DNA of 64,000 bases from Polyangiaceae bacterium (GTDB lineage Bacteria > Myxococcota_A > Polyangia > Polyangiales > Polyangiaceae), in NCBI GenBank assembly GCA_016715885.1, contig JADJXL010000007.1:62001-126000 (forward strand). Reading direction: 5' to 3'. Under the pieces are notes generated by a model that had not been told where the DNA came from, searched no databases, and was given only the letters and a program-made list of their open reading frames with translations. Position 1 is the stretch's first letter; the number at the start of each line of letters is the position of its first letter. A program made the translations under genes and the position numbers. Of the stretch, positions 27,624 through 37,670 are shown piece by piece.

Positions 27624-28743
27624 TCACGGCATCGGCGGCGGCAATAACGGTTTGGCACTCCGTAACTCGTCCTCGACAAACCGCTCCACGACCGCCCGCG
27701 CGTACTTGCCTGCATCCGCATCCCCCAAGTCTGCCGCGACGTGATCGTGCAGCATCGAAAGCTCCGCACGACGTACGAACGACGGATCGATCCTGAGCAC
27801 ACCTATCCACGAAAGACCCAACACCGCCTCCCGCACCTTGCGATCCACCACGTGCTTCTTCGCGAGCACCACCTTGCCCACCACGTTCACCGCCGTCAGC
27901 GCCGCCGTCCGCTGACTCATCGGCAACGTCAACTTCGCCGCCGCCACAGCCAACATATCGCTCGTCGCTCGGTCGCCTTCGAGCACGTAACGAATGGCGT
28001 CCACAGCAGGCAACCCGGAACGCCTTCGCCGCTTCCATGCGCTGCCGCGCTTCACCATGCGCTGCCGTGATCTCTTCCGCAGGCAGCCCCGTCTTCTTGC
28101 CAATCACGAGCACCGCTTGCTCCTCGCGAGGATCCGTTCCTTCGAGCATGGCCGCGACAAACGCACCACGAAGCACCGCTCGAGCAAGCTTGGGAGGCAA
28201 TCCTTCGGGCACTTCGAGCGCCCCGACCGGCATGGGCTCTTCGCTCGCAAGCGCCTTTTGTTCGGCCTCTGGAAGACCGAGCGATGCCACGAAACACCCT
28301 CGCTGCGCCCGCGCTTCAGGATGAAATTCGCCCGTCGCCGCAAGCACCGACGCGAGCGCTCGCGCGGCAAAACCACCGAACGATTGCACCCGCGCCACGT
28401 CCTTCTCGCTCGGCTTGCTCGTGAACAACGATCGCACGCCCCGCGCGCCATGTTCGAGCGACACGCCTTCGTCGATCACGTCGGACATCGCGAGCCATCG
28501 CGGAGGAGCGATCGGCGCAATCGCAGCCGACATCCGCAAAAGCCAGCTTTCCCATTGTCCCATCTGCTCGGGTGATGCTCCGCGCGCAATTGCTTGGAGC
28601 ACCGACGATCGACGCTTGGAAAAATCACGCATCAGGTCGTCATCGAGACGAGCCGTCGATGCGATGAGGAAAAACACGTCGTCGCACAGCGTGAGATACG
28701 TGTTCGCGAGACATTCGTTGGGTGAACTTGCCACGATCGACAT
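27624..28743 (-). pseudogene. hypothetical helical protein, frame broken by one base
   Basis: Reads from MSIVASSPNECLANTYLTLCDD through several Ala/Leu/Glu-rich helical blocks to EARQRMEAAKAF, where the frame shifts near 28017. The coding strand reads ttccggg; without one C it continues as GLPAVDAIRYVLEGDRATS and ends in KPLLPPPMP. The corrected product has 372 aa. No signal peptide and no known motif. Helical repeats are possible in the C-terminal half. Likely an intact gene with a consensus error. Confidence 0.65.
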
Positions 28744-28785
28744 CTAGCAAACGCCTGCGCTGCATAGAAGCCCCGTGATGTCTCC

Positions 28786-29763
28786 TCAAGAACGCTCGGC
28801 GGCTTTCCCAATCCGGAGCGCAAGGCGGAGCCCCTCGTCGAGCGTCGCGAAGGTACGTGTACCTGGAAAAACCTCTCCGAGATGAACGAACACCCGAGCC
28901 GCTTCGCCTCGCACACCCACGATCATCGCCTCGGCTCCCAAGAGCGACGTCGCACGAATGATCGATCCGAGAGCATGTGCAGCATGCGCATCGACGAGGC
29001 TGAGACCCGTGACGTCGATCAACACGACGCGTGCACGATGCCTGGCCACGGCGTCGAGTATTTCTTTTCGCGCATGTTCGGCTCTTTCGGGTGAGATCTC
29101 GCCGATGAGCGGCACGAGCAGCACGCCGGCCCAAATGCGAAGAATGGGCAGCGAAAGCGCGATGAGCTGAGCCCGCAACCGCTCGATCATGTCGACCGTA
29201 TGATCGAGCTCCCGTCTCTTTTGACCCAGCTCGACTTCGATCTCGTCGCGCCGAGTTTTGATGGTGTGGACGAGTTTTGCGCCGTATACGTCGGATATCT
29301 CGAATATGGCTTCGTAATAGACTTCGTCTACGAGTGAAAAAATGGCCAGTTTGTCGCGCGCGGCCACGCGTTCGTCCTTCAAAACTTGGGACAAACCGCG
29401 TTTGAACGAAAGAAATCCGCGCAAGATGGTCGACACGCGAAACTCGAGCGACGCGCGGAGACTCGTGACGTACTCGACGAATGCATGGAGCGGCTCGCGA
29501 TCGCCCTTTTCGATGACCGCAACGTTGACCTCGATCACGCGTTCGACGAGGCGCTTGGTTTCCGAGCGAGGCCGTTTGCCCTGAAGGTCCGGCGAGGTGC
29601 CCACGACCCAATCCGTGGCCCGTTCAGCGATATCGTCGCGTCTGCGTGCCAGGATGTCGAAAAAAACCGAAGAAGAGGCGTCGCGCGCACTTTCGGCCCT
29701 GCGCGCGCGACGCGTCCTAACCCCCGCAATGATCCGCCCCCGAAGACGAGGCGACCGGCTCAC
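28786..29763 (-). CDS. RsbR-like STAS domain regulator
   Basis: 325 aa. The N-terminal region (residues 30-170) is a helical RsbRD/globin-like sensor domain (FFDILARRRDDIAERATDWV, LLRASL-type helices), then a coiled coil (RRDEIEVELGQKRRELDHT). The C-terminal STAS domain has LPILRIWAGVLLVPLIGEIS, VVLIDVTGLSLVDAHAAHALGSIIRATSLLGAEAMIVGVRGEAARVFV. RsbR proteins assemble stressosomes and respond to phosphorylation of Ser/Thr next to the ISG-type loop. The GTG start overlaps the upstream hydrolase's stop (GTGA), so the two are coupled. Confidence 0.85.
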   Translation of the reverse strand: MSRSPRLRGRIIAGVRTRRARRAESARDASSSVFFDILARRRDDIAERATDWVVGTSPDLQGKRPRSETKRLVERVIEVNVAVIEKGDREPLHAFVEYVTSLRASLEFRVSTILRGFLSFKRGLSQVLKDERVAARDKLAIFSLVDEVYYEAIFEISDVYGAKLVHTIKTRRDEIEVELGQKRRELDHTVDMIERLRAQLIALSLPILRIWAGVLLVPLIGEISPERAEHARKEILDAVARHRARVVLIDVTGLSLVDAHAAHALGSIIRATSLLGAEAMIVGVRGEAARVFVHLGEVFPGTRTFATLDEGLRLALRIGKAAERS

Positions 29764-30548
29764 GTGCGAAGTGCCGCAAGGAATGCTTCGAGCAATGCCG
29801 CAGTTTCACGCGACCGCTCGACTTGCACGTAATGCCCGGGCCCCGGGAGATAGGCGAAACGCGAGCCCGTTACTTTTGCGATGATTTCAGCGCGCAAAAA
29901 TGCGGGAGGAAGGAACGGATCGTCGGTTCCGATGCAAAGCAGCGGTGCGCGGATATTGGTAAGCGCATCGGTGAACCCGCCGGTCGTCCAGGTCTTGAAT
30001 GCGGACTTCACGGCCGTCGGCAAGGTGCGCATCGCATCTTCGATCAAACGATCCAGCGCGCCCTCGGGCAGATCTTTGCACGCCATCGTCAGGATGGTCT
30101 TGGTCGCTTCGCGATTGCCGCCCGAGTTCGAGAAGAGAGCTGCGGCATCATCGGGCAACGGGATACCACATGCGGGAACGGGGCAGAGCAGCACGGCACC
30201 TGCCACGCGGTCTGAATGATGCGCCGCGAGCCACTGCGCGATTTGACCACCCATGCTGTGCCCCACGACCACGAAGGACTTGGCCTTTTCCGCGTCGGCG
30301 ACGGCGAGCACGTCGCCTGCGTAATGCGCGAGCGAGTAGACATCGGGGCTGTCGGGTTTGTCCGATGCGCCGCTGCCGCGCAAATCCACGACGAGCAGCG
30401 TCAGGCCCGCGCGATCGAGATGGTCGAGCAGGCTGTCGTATACCGCGCCCGACATCGTCCAGCCGTGAACGAGCACGACCACGCGAGAGCCTTCGCCAAA
30501 TTTTCGATACGCAATTTTGTTACCATCTTTGGCATTCGTCAAAAGCAT
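29760..30548 (-). CDS. alpha/beta hydrolase
   Basis: 262 aa. VVVLVHGWTMSGAVYD (oxyanion), VVDLRGSGASDKP, GHSMGGQIAQWLA (nucleophile Ser), CIGTDDPFLPP (acid) and GPGHYVQVERS (base His) are all present. It resembles esterases or non-heme peroxidases of the RsbQ type. An RsbQ-like hydrolase next to a stress regulator is known in Bacillus (RsbQ with the PAS-phosphatase RsbP). The coupling to the STAS gene here makes a signalling role plausible. ATG at 30548 is preferred over a longer form with a non-conserved leader. Confidence 0.87.
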   Translation of the reverse strand: MLLTNAKDGNKIAYRKFGEGSRVVVLVHGWTMSGAVYDSLLDHLDRAGLTLLVVDLRGSGASDKPDSPDVYSLAHYAGDVLAVADAEKAKSFVVVGHSMGGQIAQWLAAHHSDRVAGAVLLCPVPACGIPLPDDAAALFSNSGGNREATKTILTMACKDLPEGALDRLIEDAMRTLPTAVKSAFKTWTTGGFTDALTNIRAPLLCIGTDDPFLPPAFLRAEIIAKVTGSRFAYLPGPGHYVQVERSRETAALLEAFLAALRT

Positions 30549-30721
30549 GAAACCGATCCCTCCAGCGGGCACCATTCCATTCTTGTCTCTGGGTATCAAG
30601 CCCAATGAGACGCCACCGGAACTTCGCGCTGCATTCGGTAATGCTCCGCTCGAAATTCCAAGGTGATGTGAATTGGAATCACAGTCGGCCGCGCGCTCGA
30701 ATCCAATGTAAACGAACGGAT

Positions 30722-32113
30722 TCAGAACACGCGATTGAGCCCGTTCAGCGCCGCAACTCGATACGCCTCGGCCATCGTCGGGTAATTGAACGTCGTGTTC
30801 ACGAAGTAGAGGAGCGTATTCGCTTTTCCTTGCTGCGACATGATGGCTTGGCCGATGTGAATGATTTCGCTCGCATTGTCGCCAAAACAATGCACCCCCA
30901 AAAGCTCCAGCGTTTCGCGATGAAACAGAATCTTCAGCATTCCCACGGTGCGACCCGTGATCTGCGCGCGCGCGAGCGACTTGAACTGAGCTTGTCCCAC
31001 TTCGTAGGGTACGCCTGCTTTGGTCAATTCGCGTTCCGTTTTTCCCACCGACGAAATTTCAGGCGACGTGTAAATGCCCGTTGGAATATCGGCCACGAGA
31101 CCGAATTCGAGCCTTCCTTCGACGATGTGCGTCGCGGCAAACCTGCCCTGATCGTAGGCTGCGCTTGCGAGCGAAGGGAAACCGACCACGTCACCCACGG
31201 CGTAAATATGCGGCACCGCCGTCTGGTACGCCTCGTTCACTTTGATGTTTCCGCGTGAATCAACGGCGATACCCAGTTTTTCCAGGCCCATGTCATTCGT
31301 ATTGCCGGACCGACCGTTGGCCCACAAAAGAACGTCGGCCTTGATTTTTTTGCCGCTTTTCATGTGCAAGATGACGCCATCATCGAGCCCCTCGACACGC
31401 TCGTATTCTTCGTTGTGTCGAATCAAGCACCCTAGATCACGCAAGTGATACGCGAGCGCATCGACGATTTCGTCGTCCAAAAACGACAGCAGCCGATCAC
31501 GTGTATTGACCAGATTCAGCTTCACGCCGAGCATTCGAAACATACTCGCATATTCGCAACCGATCACGCCCGCGCCGTAGACGATCATCGATTGCGGCGT
31601 TTCTTGCATGTTGAGAATGCGATCCGAATCGTAAATGCGTGGATGCGTAAAATCGACGTCGGGCGGGTGATAGGGACGCGAGCCGCATGCAATCAAGAAA
31701 TGCTGGGCCGTGAGCACATCGGTCGCGCCTTTTGGTTGGTCCACCTCGACCGTACGTTGATCGACGAACCGAGCGTGTCCTTCGACGACTTCCACATCGT
31801 TTCGCTCGTAAAACGTCTGGCGCATGCTGGTTTGTCGCCCAATGACGCTGCTGGCCGTCCTGTAGAGCTCGCCGAACGATGGCTGAACCGAGACGCCCCG
31901 CATACCTGGCACGTCACGCATCTCGACGAGACGCTGAATCGCGTGACGAAGCGCCTTCGAAGGGATCGTCGCGGTATGCGTACATGCGCCGCCCACTTCG
32001 GACCGCTCGTCGATCACGCATACCCGCTTGCCTTCCTTGGCACACTTCATCGCGGCCCCTTCCCCGCCGGGACCCGTGCCAATCACGATGACGTCGAACG
32101 CGCGAACACTCAT
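30722..32113 (-). CDS. sthA: Si-specific NAD(P)(+) transhydrogenase, soluble type
   Basis: 463 aa flavoprotein disulfide reductase relative (E. coli SthA 466). FAD-binding GTGPGGEGAAM near the N-terminus, then ACTHTATIPSKALRHA, where the redox-active CxxxxC of lipoamide dehydrogenases is replaced by a single Cys, the SthA hallmark. NAD-binding VYGAGVIGCEYASMF and the FAD motif YAVGDVVGFPSLASAA follow. It converts NADPH and NAD into NADP and NADH, balancing the pools. ATG at 32113 (MSVRAFDVIVIG) is chosen over an upstream ATG with a non-conserved leader. Confidence 0.93.
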   Translation of the reverse strand: MSVRAFDVIVIGTGPGGEGAAMKCAKEGKRVCVIDERSEVGGACTHTATIPSKALRHAIQRLVEMRDVPGMRGVSVQPSFGELYRTASSVIGRQTSMRQTFYERNDVEVVEGHARFVDQRTVEVDQPKGATDVLTAQHFLIACGSRPYHPPDVDFTHPRIYDSDRILNMQETPQSMIVYGAGVIGCEYASMFRMLGVKLNLVNTRDRLLSFLDDEIVDALAYHLRDLGCLIRHNEEYERVEGLDDGVILHMKSGKKIKADVLLWANGRSGNTNDMGLEKLGIAVDSRGNIKVNEAYQTAVPHIYAVGDVVGFPSLASAAYDQGRFAATHIVEGRLEFGLVADIPTGIYTSPEISSVGKTERELTKAGVPYEVGQAQFKSLARAQITGRTVGMLKILFHRETLELLGVHCFGDNASEIIHIGQAIMSQQGKANTLLYFVNTTFNYPTMAEAYRVAALNGLNRVF

Positions 32114-32188
32114 GGCCGCAGATGGTACGTGGGAAGGCGAGGATGTGCAAGTGATGGGAAAAACGAGCAAAGGGCTAGCTCGCAAATT

Positions 32189-33472
32189 CTATAGCGCCAC
32201 GATCGGATCGCATTCGAGCCCCAAAAGCTCGGCTCGCACTTCTCCCACCAAAAAAATCGACCCCGCCACGAGCACCAAATCCCCTGCCCTCGCCATTTCA
32301 AGCGCTCGGCCTATCGCCGCACGCGGATCACTCACGACCTCCCCCGGATGCCGCTCCGCCATTTCCGATAGCGGCGCCGGCGCTCGCCCCTTCGGCGCTG
32401 CATACACGCGACGATTCGCAAGCGGACCCAGCATGTCCAACATCGTCGTCCATGCCTTGTCTCCAAGCGCCCCAAACAAAAGCACAATTTTGTCCGGCAA
32501 AAAGCCCCGAGCACGCACGTGCGCCGCGAGCGCTGCGACCCCATCTGGATTGTGCGCACAATCGAGCAGCACTTGCTTACCGTCTCGATCGATCCTTTCG
32601 AGTCTGCCAGGCCAACGCGTCAGCGACAAACCCTTGTCGATCGCCGGCCCAATCTGCGGAAACGACATCGCCGCAAATTCGGACAAACCCGCCGCAACCG
32701 CCGCATTTGCCGCTTGATGTGCTCCCTCGAGCGACAACGCACTTTGCACACGACGGCCCGATGGCAGGACGATTTCCACAGAATCCGCCGCCATTGCGAC
32801 GCTGATTTCACGCCCCACAGACGCGACGGGCGATGCGCCCACGTTCGTCGCTACTTCGAGCGCCGCGGCCTGCGCTTCGGAGCCAAGCGGCCCGAGCACC
32901 ACGGGCACGCCCATTTTAAAAATGCCCGCTTTTTCCCGCGCAATGTCGGCAAGCGACGACCCGAGAATCGACACGTGATCGAATGCAATCGACGTAATCG
33001 CCGTCGCAAGCGGCCGCGGCACGACGTTCGTCGCATCGAGACGCCCACCGAGCCCAACCTCCAGCACGCCGACATCGACACGCGCAAGTTTGAACGTGAC
33101 AAACGCTGCCAACGTCAAAATTTCAAAAAAAGTACCATTTTCAGGGGCTGCCGCCGTCGCCTTTTCGAGCGCCTCGGCAAACATGTCGTCGTCCGAAGGC
33201 TCGCCATCGATGCGCACGCGCTCCGCCAATCGACAGAGATGCGGCGACGTATAAAGCCCCGTACGCAAGCCTGCCGCTCGCAGGATCGACTCGACCATGG
33301 CACTCGTCGAGCCCTTGCCGTTCGTCCCCGCAATGTGAATGAACGGAATGGAAAGGTGAGGATCGCCCAATTTGGCCAGCGCCTCGTGCATGCGGTCCAG
33401 ACCGAGCACCATGCCGAATCGAGCCCGCTGTGGTAGCGATTCGAGAAAGGGCAAAAGGCGCGCGGAGGTCAT
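32189..33472 (-). CDS. folC: bifunctional folylpolyglutamate/dihydrofolate synthase
   Basis: 427 aa Mur-ligase-type enzyme adding glutamates to folates. ATP-binding GTNGKGST at 49-56, YTSPHL and the conserved GGRLDATNVV are visible, as is DCAHNPDG in the C-terminal domain. Its start overlaps the accD stop by four bases (ATGA), the same accD-folC order seen in many proteobacteria. Length fits the family. No anomalies. Confidence 0.94.
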   Translation of the reverse strand: MTSARLLPFLESLPQRARFGMVLGLDRMHEALAKLGDPHLSIPFIHIAGTNGKGSTSAMVESILRAAGLRTGLYTSPHLCRLAERVRIDGEPSDDDMFAEALEKATAAAPENGTFFEILTLAAFVTFKLARVDVGVLEVGLGGRLDATNVVPRPLATAITSIAFDHVSILGSSLADIAREKAGIFKMGVPVVLGPLGSEAQAAALEVATNVGASPVASVGREISVAMAADSVEIVLPSGRRVQSALSLEGAHQAANAAVAAGLSEFAAMSFPQIGPAIDKGLSLTRWPGRLERIDRDGKQVLLDCAHNPDGVAALAAHVRARGFLPDKIVLLFGALGDKAWTTMLDMLGPLANRRVYAAPKGRAPAPLSEMAERHPGEVVSDPRAAIGRALEMARAGDLVLVAGSIFLVGEVRAELLGLECDPIVAL

Positions 33473-34350
33473 CGCCGTGGAGAAGAACCGCGCTCCCGCC
33501 GAAGCTGCGTACCATTACGCAAATGTTCGAGGAGCAACGCAATCGATTGCTTCATCTCGAGGCGTGAAACGATGAGATCGACCATTCCATGCTCGAGCAA
33601 AAACTCGGCCCGCTGAAATCCAGGCGGAAGGGTTTGTCGTATCGTGTTTTCAATGACGCGTGGTCCGGCAAAACCAATGAGCGCCTTGGGCTCGGCGATA
33701 TTGACATCCCCCAAAAATGCGAAACTTGCCGCGACACCCCCCGTCGTCGGGTGCAAAAGCACGGAGATGAATGGAAGTTTTCGCTGGCGAAACCTTTCGA
33801 GCGCCGAGACGCTCTTCGCCATTTGCATCAGCGACAAAATGCCCTCTTGCATGCGCGCGCCCCCGGACGCGGACAGGAGCACCACGGGCAATTCTTCATC
33901 GGCCGCTCGTTCGAAAAGACGCGTGATCTTTTCCCCCACGACCGATCCCATGCTGCCGCCCATGAAGGCGAAAACGAATGCACCGTACGCAATGGGGCGA
34001 TCGTCGAGTCGCGCTCGACCCATCTCGATCGCTTCACGGACGCCGGTTTTCCTCTGCGAAATCGCGATGCGTTCCTTGTACGCGCGTCCATCGCTGAAGT
34101 GTAATGGGTCGCAAGGTTCGAGGTGTTCGTCCCAAGGCTCGAGCTCACCGTCGTCGCATAACAATCGCCGAAAACCCGATGCATCGAGCTTGTGATGGTG
34201 GCCGCACCGCGGACAAACCTCGAAATTCGCTTCGAGATCGTCCGCGGTGATCGTTTCCGCGCAACCTTCACAACGCCGAAATACACCCGCGCCAATCGTG
34301 CGTTTTTCGTGCGCGCCCGGCGACGTCTTCCCCGGCCAATTCATCGTCAC
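33469..34350 (-). CDS. accD: acetyl-CoA carboxylase carboxyltransferase subunit beta
   Basis: 293 aa. The N-terminal zinc ribbon CEGC-x15-CPRCGHHH precedes the carboxyltransferase domain (GGSMGSVVGEKITR, SASGGARMQEGILSLMQMAKSV, and HPTTGGVAASFAFLGDVNIAEPKALIGFAGPRVIE). With AccA it transfers the carboxyl group from biotin to acetyl-CoA. The gene overlaps both scoB (upstream) and folC (downstream) by four bases. The overlap with a CoA-transferase gene is unusual and implies coupling of fatty-acid and ketoacid/ketone metabolism at expression level. Confidence 0.95.
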   Translation of the reverse strand: MTMNWPGKTSPGAHEKRTIGAGVFRRCEGCAETITADDLEANFEVCPRCGHHHKLDASGFRRLLCDDGELEPWDEHLEPCDPLHFSDGRAYKERIAISQRKTGVREAIEMGRARLDDRPIAYGAFVFAFMGGSMGSVVGEKITRLFERAADEELPVVLLSASGGARMQEGILSLMQMAKSVSALERFRQRKLPFISVLLHPTTGGVAASFAFLGDVNIAEPKALIGFAGPRVIENTIRQTLPPGFQRAEFLLEHGMVDLIVSRLEMKQSIALLLEHLRNGTQLRRERGSSPRR

Positions 34351-35009
34351 CCGCCGAGATCGATTTCTTTGACGTCGTGCGGTATCAGCAGCGATGGCTG
34401 GGTCTTTCCCTGCACCTCACGCGCACTCACGCCCGGCGCAAGCTCGCGCAAAATGAGCCCCTCGCCCGTCACGTCGATGACCGCGAGATCCGTGATGATC
34501 CTATGCACCACGCGACGCCCCGTGAGCGGCAACGCGCATTCTCGCAAAATCTTCGGCGCACCATTTTTGGCCGCATGATCCATGATGACGACCACACGCC
34601 TGGCCGATGCGACGAGGTCCATCGCACCACCCATGCCCTTGACCATCTTGCCCGGAACCATCCAATTGGCAAGGTCCCCATTTTCGGACACTTCGAGCGC
34701 CCCGAGAATGGCCAAATCAATGTGGCCTCCTCGAATCATCTCGAAGCTCTCGGCGCTCGAAAACGTGGCTGCACCCGGCGTCATCGTCACCGTTTCTTTG
34801 CCGGCATTGATGAGGTCGGCGTCTTCCGAACCTTCGTCGGGCCACGGCCCGATTCCAAGCAGCCCGTTTTCACTCTGCAATACGACATTCATTCCCGCAG
34901 GAATGTAGTTCGCCACGAGCGTGGGCATACCAATGCCGAGGTTGACGTAGTATCCGTCCCGAAGCTCGGCTGCCGCGCGGCGTGCAATCTGCTCTCGCGA
35001 AAGGCCCAT
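34347..35009 (-). CDS. scoB: 3-oxoacid CoA-transferase subunit B
   Basis: 220 aa, family I CoA transferase beta subunit. The catalytic Glu is in QSENGLLGIGP (Ser-Glu-Asn-Gly motif), with GIGMPTLVANY and GGHIDLAILGALEVSENGDLANWMVPGKMVKGMGGAMDL following. It transfers CoA between succinyl-CoA and 3-oxoacids such as acetoacetate. A 9-base gap separates it from scoA; it overlaps accD by four bases. Confidence 0.93.
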   Translation of the reverse strand: MGLSREQIARRAAAELRDGYYVNLGIGMPTLVANYIPAGMNVVLQSENGLLGIGPWPDEGSEDADLINAGKETVTMTPGAATFSSAESFEMIRGGHIDLAILGALEVSENGDLANWMVPGKMVKGMGGAMDLVASARRVVVIMDHAAKNGAPKILRECALPLTGRRVVHRIITDLAVIDVTGEGLILRELAPGVSAREVQGKTQPSLLIPHDVKEIDLGG

Positions 35010-35018
35010 GATGACTCC

Positions 35019-35779
35019 TTATACCGCCCCGGCAGGCTTTCGAACCGTCCGACGCTCGATACGTTTTTCGTACTTCTCGCCCTTGATCAAGCGATGCACG
35101 TAGATGCCCGGCGTGTGAATCGTGTCCGGATCGAGCTGTCCGATTTCAACGATCTCTTCGACCTCGGCAATCGTGATTTTGGCCGCCGTGGCCATCATTG
35201 GATTGAAGTTTCGCGCCGTGCGACGATATATGAGATTGCCGCTCTTGTCCGCCTTCCACGCCTTCACGATGGCATAATCACCGCGAATGGCAGGTTCCAG
35301 GACGTAATCGCGACCATCGAACGAGCGGATTTCCTTCTTGTCGGAATACTTTTGACCGAGCCGTCCGGATTGTAGAGCACGGGCAAACCGCCTTCGCTGA
35401 TGGCCGTGTGCGCCCCGGTCGGCGTATAAAACGCCGGAATGCCCGCGCCACCGGCACGAATGCGTTCGGCCAGCGTTCCTTGCGGCGTGAGCTCCACTTC
35501 GAGCTCACCGGTCAGGTACTGCCGCTCGAACTCTTTGTTCTCGCCGACGTACGACGAGATCATCTTTCGGATTTGCTTGTTCCTGAGCAAAATGCCCAGG
35601 CCGAAGTCGTCGACGCCGCAGTTGTTCGACACGACCACGAGGTTCTTGGTGCCGAGCTCCCGCAACGCCGCGATGCAATTCTCGGGGATGCCGCACAGGC
35701 CAAACCCCCCGGCAAGGATCGTCGCGCCATCGGGGATGTCCCGACATGCATCGAGCGCGCTCTGGTAAACCTTGTTCAT
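35019..35779 (-). pseudogene. scoA: 3-oxoacid CoA-transferase subunit A, frame broken by one base
   Basis: The alpha subunit partner of ScoB. LAGGFGLCGIPENCI and VVSNNCGVDDFGLGILL are family signatures. After DGSVK the frame shifts near 35350: the coding strand has four A where five would give KKYSDKKEIRSFDGRDYVLEPAI and continue into KAWKADKSGNLIYRRTARNFNPMMATAA and the C-terminus. The corrected length is 253 aa, near the 230-240 typical for the family. It is the first gene of a scoA-scoB-accD-folC run. A homopolymer error is the likely cause. Confidence 0.88.
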
Positions 35780-35868
35780 ACGCGCCGAGTGCTACCAGAG
35801 CCGAGGGCAGGTAGCCAGAGCGAATCATGATCGGTCGCGAAACTTGGCCCCACCGAACCGAGGGGCGT

Positions 35869-37080
35869 ATGTCCCGATTCGTGCGAAGCCCCCTTCGATT
35901 TCTCGCCCTCACCTTCACTCTGGCGCTCTGCAGCGTGCCCTTTCAGCCGGCAGAAGCAGCCCCCAAAGCAGCCACGTCGCGAGCGAGCGCTCCGAAGCCG
36001 CAAAGCACCCAGCGACGCGCAAAAGCCGAAGCATCGACGGCAGCGCGCCCAGGACGCACGGCAAAGGCCTCGGCACCCAAGGCGACCATACCTGCACCGC
36101 CGCCCGTGCGATCCGATTCGGTCGGGCCTCCGAACGAAGGACGCCTCGAAGGCGGCATTCGTCTGGATCTGTCGAAGCCGTACCTTCGTGGCATATCGAC
36201 GCACCAAGCTCGCGATACGCGCTGGGGATTGCCCGCGCTCGTACACGCGATCGAGAACGCAGCCAAAGCCGTCGCGAAGAAGTATCCGGGCGCGGTGCTC
36301 GGCGTCGGCGACTTGTCACGACGCGGCGGCGGCGAGCTTGCGCGACATCATTCGCACGAGAGCGGTCGTGATGCCGACGTCGGTTTCTACCTCGTCGATG
36401 CGCGGGGAAAACCTCTGGCGCGGCCGTCGTTCGTGAAGATCGACGACAAGCTCGCGGCCGAAGGCATCCCCGGCGCTCGTTTCGATGTCGCAAAAAACTG
36501 GCTATTTTTGCAGAATTTGCTGCTCGATCGCAAAGCGCGCGTCAGTCACGTGTTCGTCGCGGAACCGATCAAACACGCGCTGCTTGCGCATGCGCGATCG
36601 CGTGGCGTGTCGCGTGCGGTCTACGTGCGCGCGGCGATCGCGATGATGCAACCGACGGGAGGACTGCCGCACGACGATCATTTTCACGTGCGGATCTCGT
36701 GCCCGTCATCGATGAAGAAGACGTGCGTGGAGTACGCCAAGGGTGCTCCGAGCAAAGCGCGGGTCGCGAAAAAGGGCAAACAGCGGGCGGCGATGCGCAC
36801 GCCTCCACGACGCGTTGCGACCACGCCCAAGCCGACTCGAGCGCACACGCCTCGACCCCAAGCTGCTGCGACGGACAAGCCCGCGGGCATTTTCTTGTCA
36901 CGCGCCGCAAAAGCAGATGCGGATCCCGAAGTTCCACCATCTTTGTGGGCGCTCGCCGATGCATTGAGCGGAGACAGCGACCATCCACCGGCTCGGGACG
37001 GCAAAGCTGAAACAGAAAGCGACCCCGTCGACGTGAACGAAGAGCTCGACGATAGCGGCGCCGCGCCCATCACGCGGTAA
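35869..37080 (+). CDS. penicillin-insensitive murein endopeptidase (MepA family)
   Basis: About 403 aa, secreted. Signal peptide (FLALTFTLALCSVPFQPAEAA) followed by a long Ala/Lys/Pro-rich linker. Peptidase M74/LAS-type motifs are LGVGDLSRRGGGELARHHSHESGRDADVGFY (zinc ligands His and Asp) and GGLPHDDHFHVRI. It would cleave peptidoglycan cross-links in the periplasm. A C-terminal Lys/Ala/Pro-rich extension of about 120 residues is beyond the family core. ATG at 35869 places the signal peptide at the start; an ATG 14 codons earlier is less likely. Confidence 0.88.
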   Translation: MSRFVRSPLRFLALTFTLALCSVPFQPAEAAPKAATSRASAPKPQSTQRRAKAEASTAARPGRTAKASAPKATIPAPPPVRSDSVGPPNEGRLEGGIRLDLSKPYLRGISTHQARDTRWGLPALVHAIENAAKAVAKKYPGAVLGVGDLSRRGGGELARHHSHESGRDADVGFYLVDARGKPLARPSFVKIDDKLAAEGIPGARFDVAKNWLFLQNLLLDRKARVSHVFVAEPIKHALLAHARSRGVSRAVYVRAAIAMMQPTGGLPHDDHFHVRISCPSSMKKTCVEYAKGAPSKARVAKKGKQRAAMRTPPRRVATTPKPTRAHTPRPQAAATDKPAGIFLSRAAKADADPEVPPSLWALADALSGDSDHPPARDGKAETESDPVDVNEELDDSGAAPITR

Positions 37081-37097
37081 GATGGGCACGTTGCCCC

Positions 37098-37667
37098 ATG
37101 CCCACTTCGCTTATCAAACACTACATTCCATTTCCCCTCGCCCTCGCTGCAGTATCCGTCATTCTTGCCGGTTGCAGCGAAGACCCACCTCCTCTGACCG
37201 CTTGTGACCATGCCGATACGGGCAAGGCGACGCCCGTGGAAATCGTCATCCGCAGTGGCGCCACGACACCTCGGCATTACGCCACGAAGTGCGATTCCCC
37301 ATTTCGCGTCCTTTCGCCGACGTTTGGTTACGCTCCGGCAAACCCGTCGGTATTGCTCTGCAACACGGCCCCAGCAAGCTGCGATTCGACATGCATGGAC
37401 GTAGGCCTGATGCCGCTCGAGCCCGGCGGGTCGAAGTCATTCACGTGGGATGGCGTCGTGTACGTTTCGGTGGATGCGGCGCAAGAGGGGTGTCCCGCAG
37501 CCAATGCAGGCGCTTCGTGCTTTTCCAATTGCGTGCGCCGGCAAGATGGCGACGCAGGCGAATACAAGCTGACCGTGCGCGTGTACGAAGAAGACCTGAC
37601 GCTCACGGAATACGAAACGAAATTCGAGTATCCCACGCAAACGAAGGTCGAAGTGGACATTCCTTGA
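37098..37667 (+). CDS. putative lipoprotein, 189 aa
   Basis: Lipoprotein signal with a lipobox at VILAGC (Cys about residue 26). The mature part has eight or more Cys and segments such as TKCDSPFRVLSPTFGYAPAN and AQEGCPAANAGASCFSNC. Beta-rich end (EYKLTVRVYEEDLTLTEYETKFEY). No family recognised. It follows the MepA gene after 17 bases, in the same direction, so it may be co-transcribed and also act in the envelope. Confidence 0.75.
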   Translation: MPTSLIKHYIPFPLALAAVSVILAGCSEDPPPLTACDHADTGKATPVEIVIRSGATTPRHYATKCDSPFRVLSPTFGYAPANPSVLLCNTAPASCDSTCMDVGLMPLEPGGSKSFTWDGVVYVSVDAAQEGCPAANAGASCFSNCVRRQDGDAGEYKLTVRVYEEDLTLTEYETKFEYPTQTKVEVDIP

Positions 37668-37670
37668 CGT

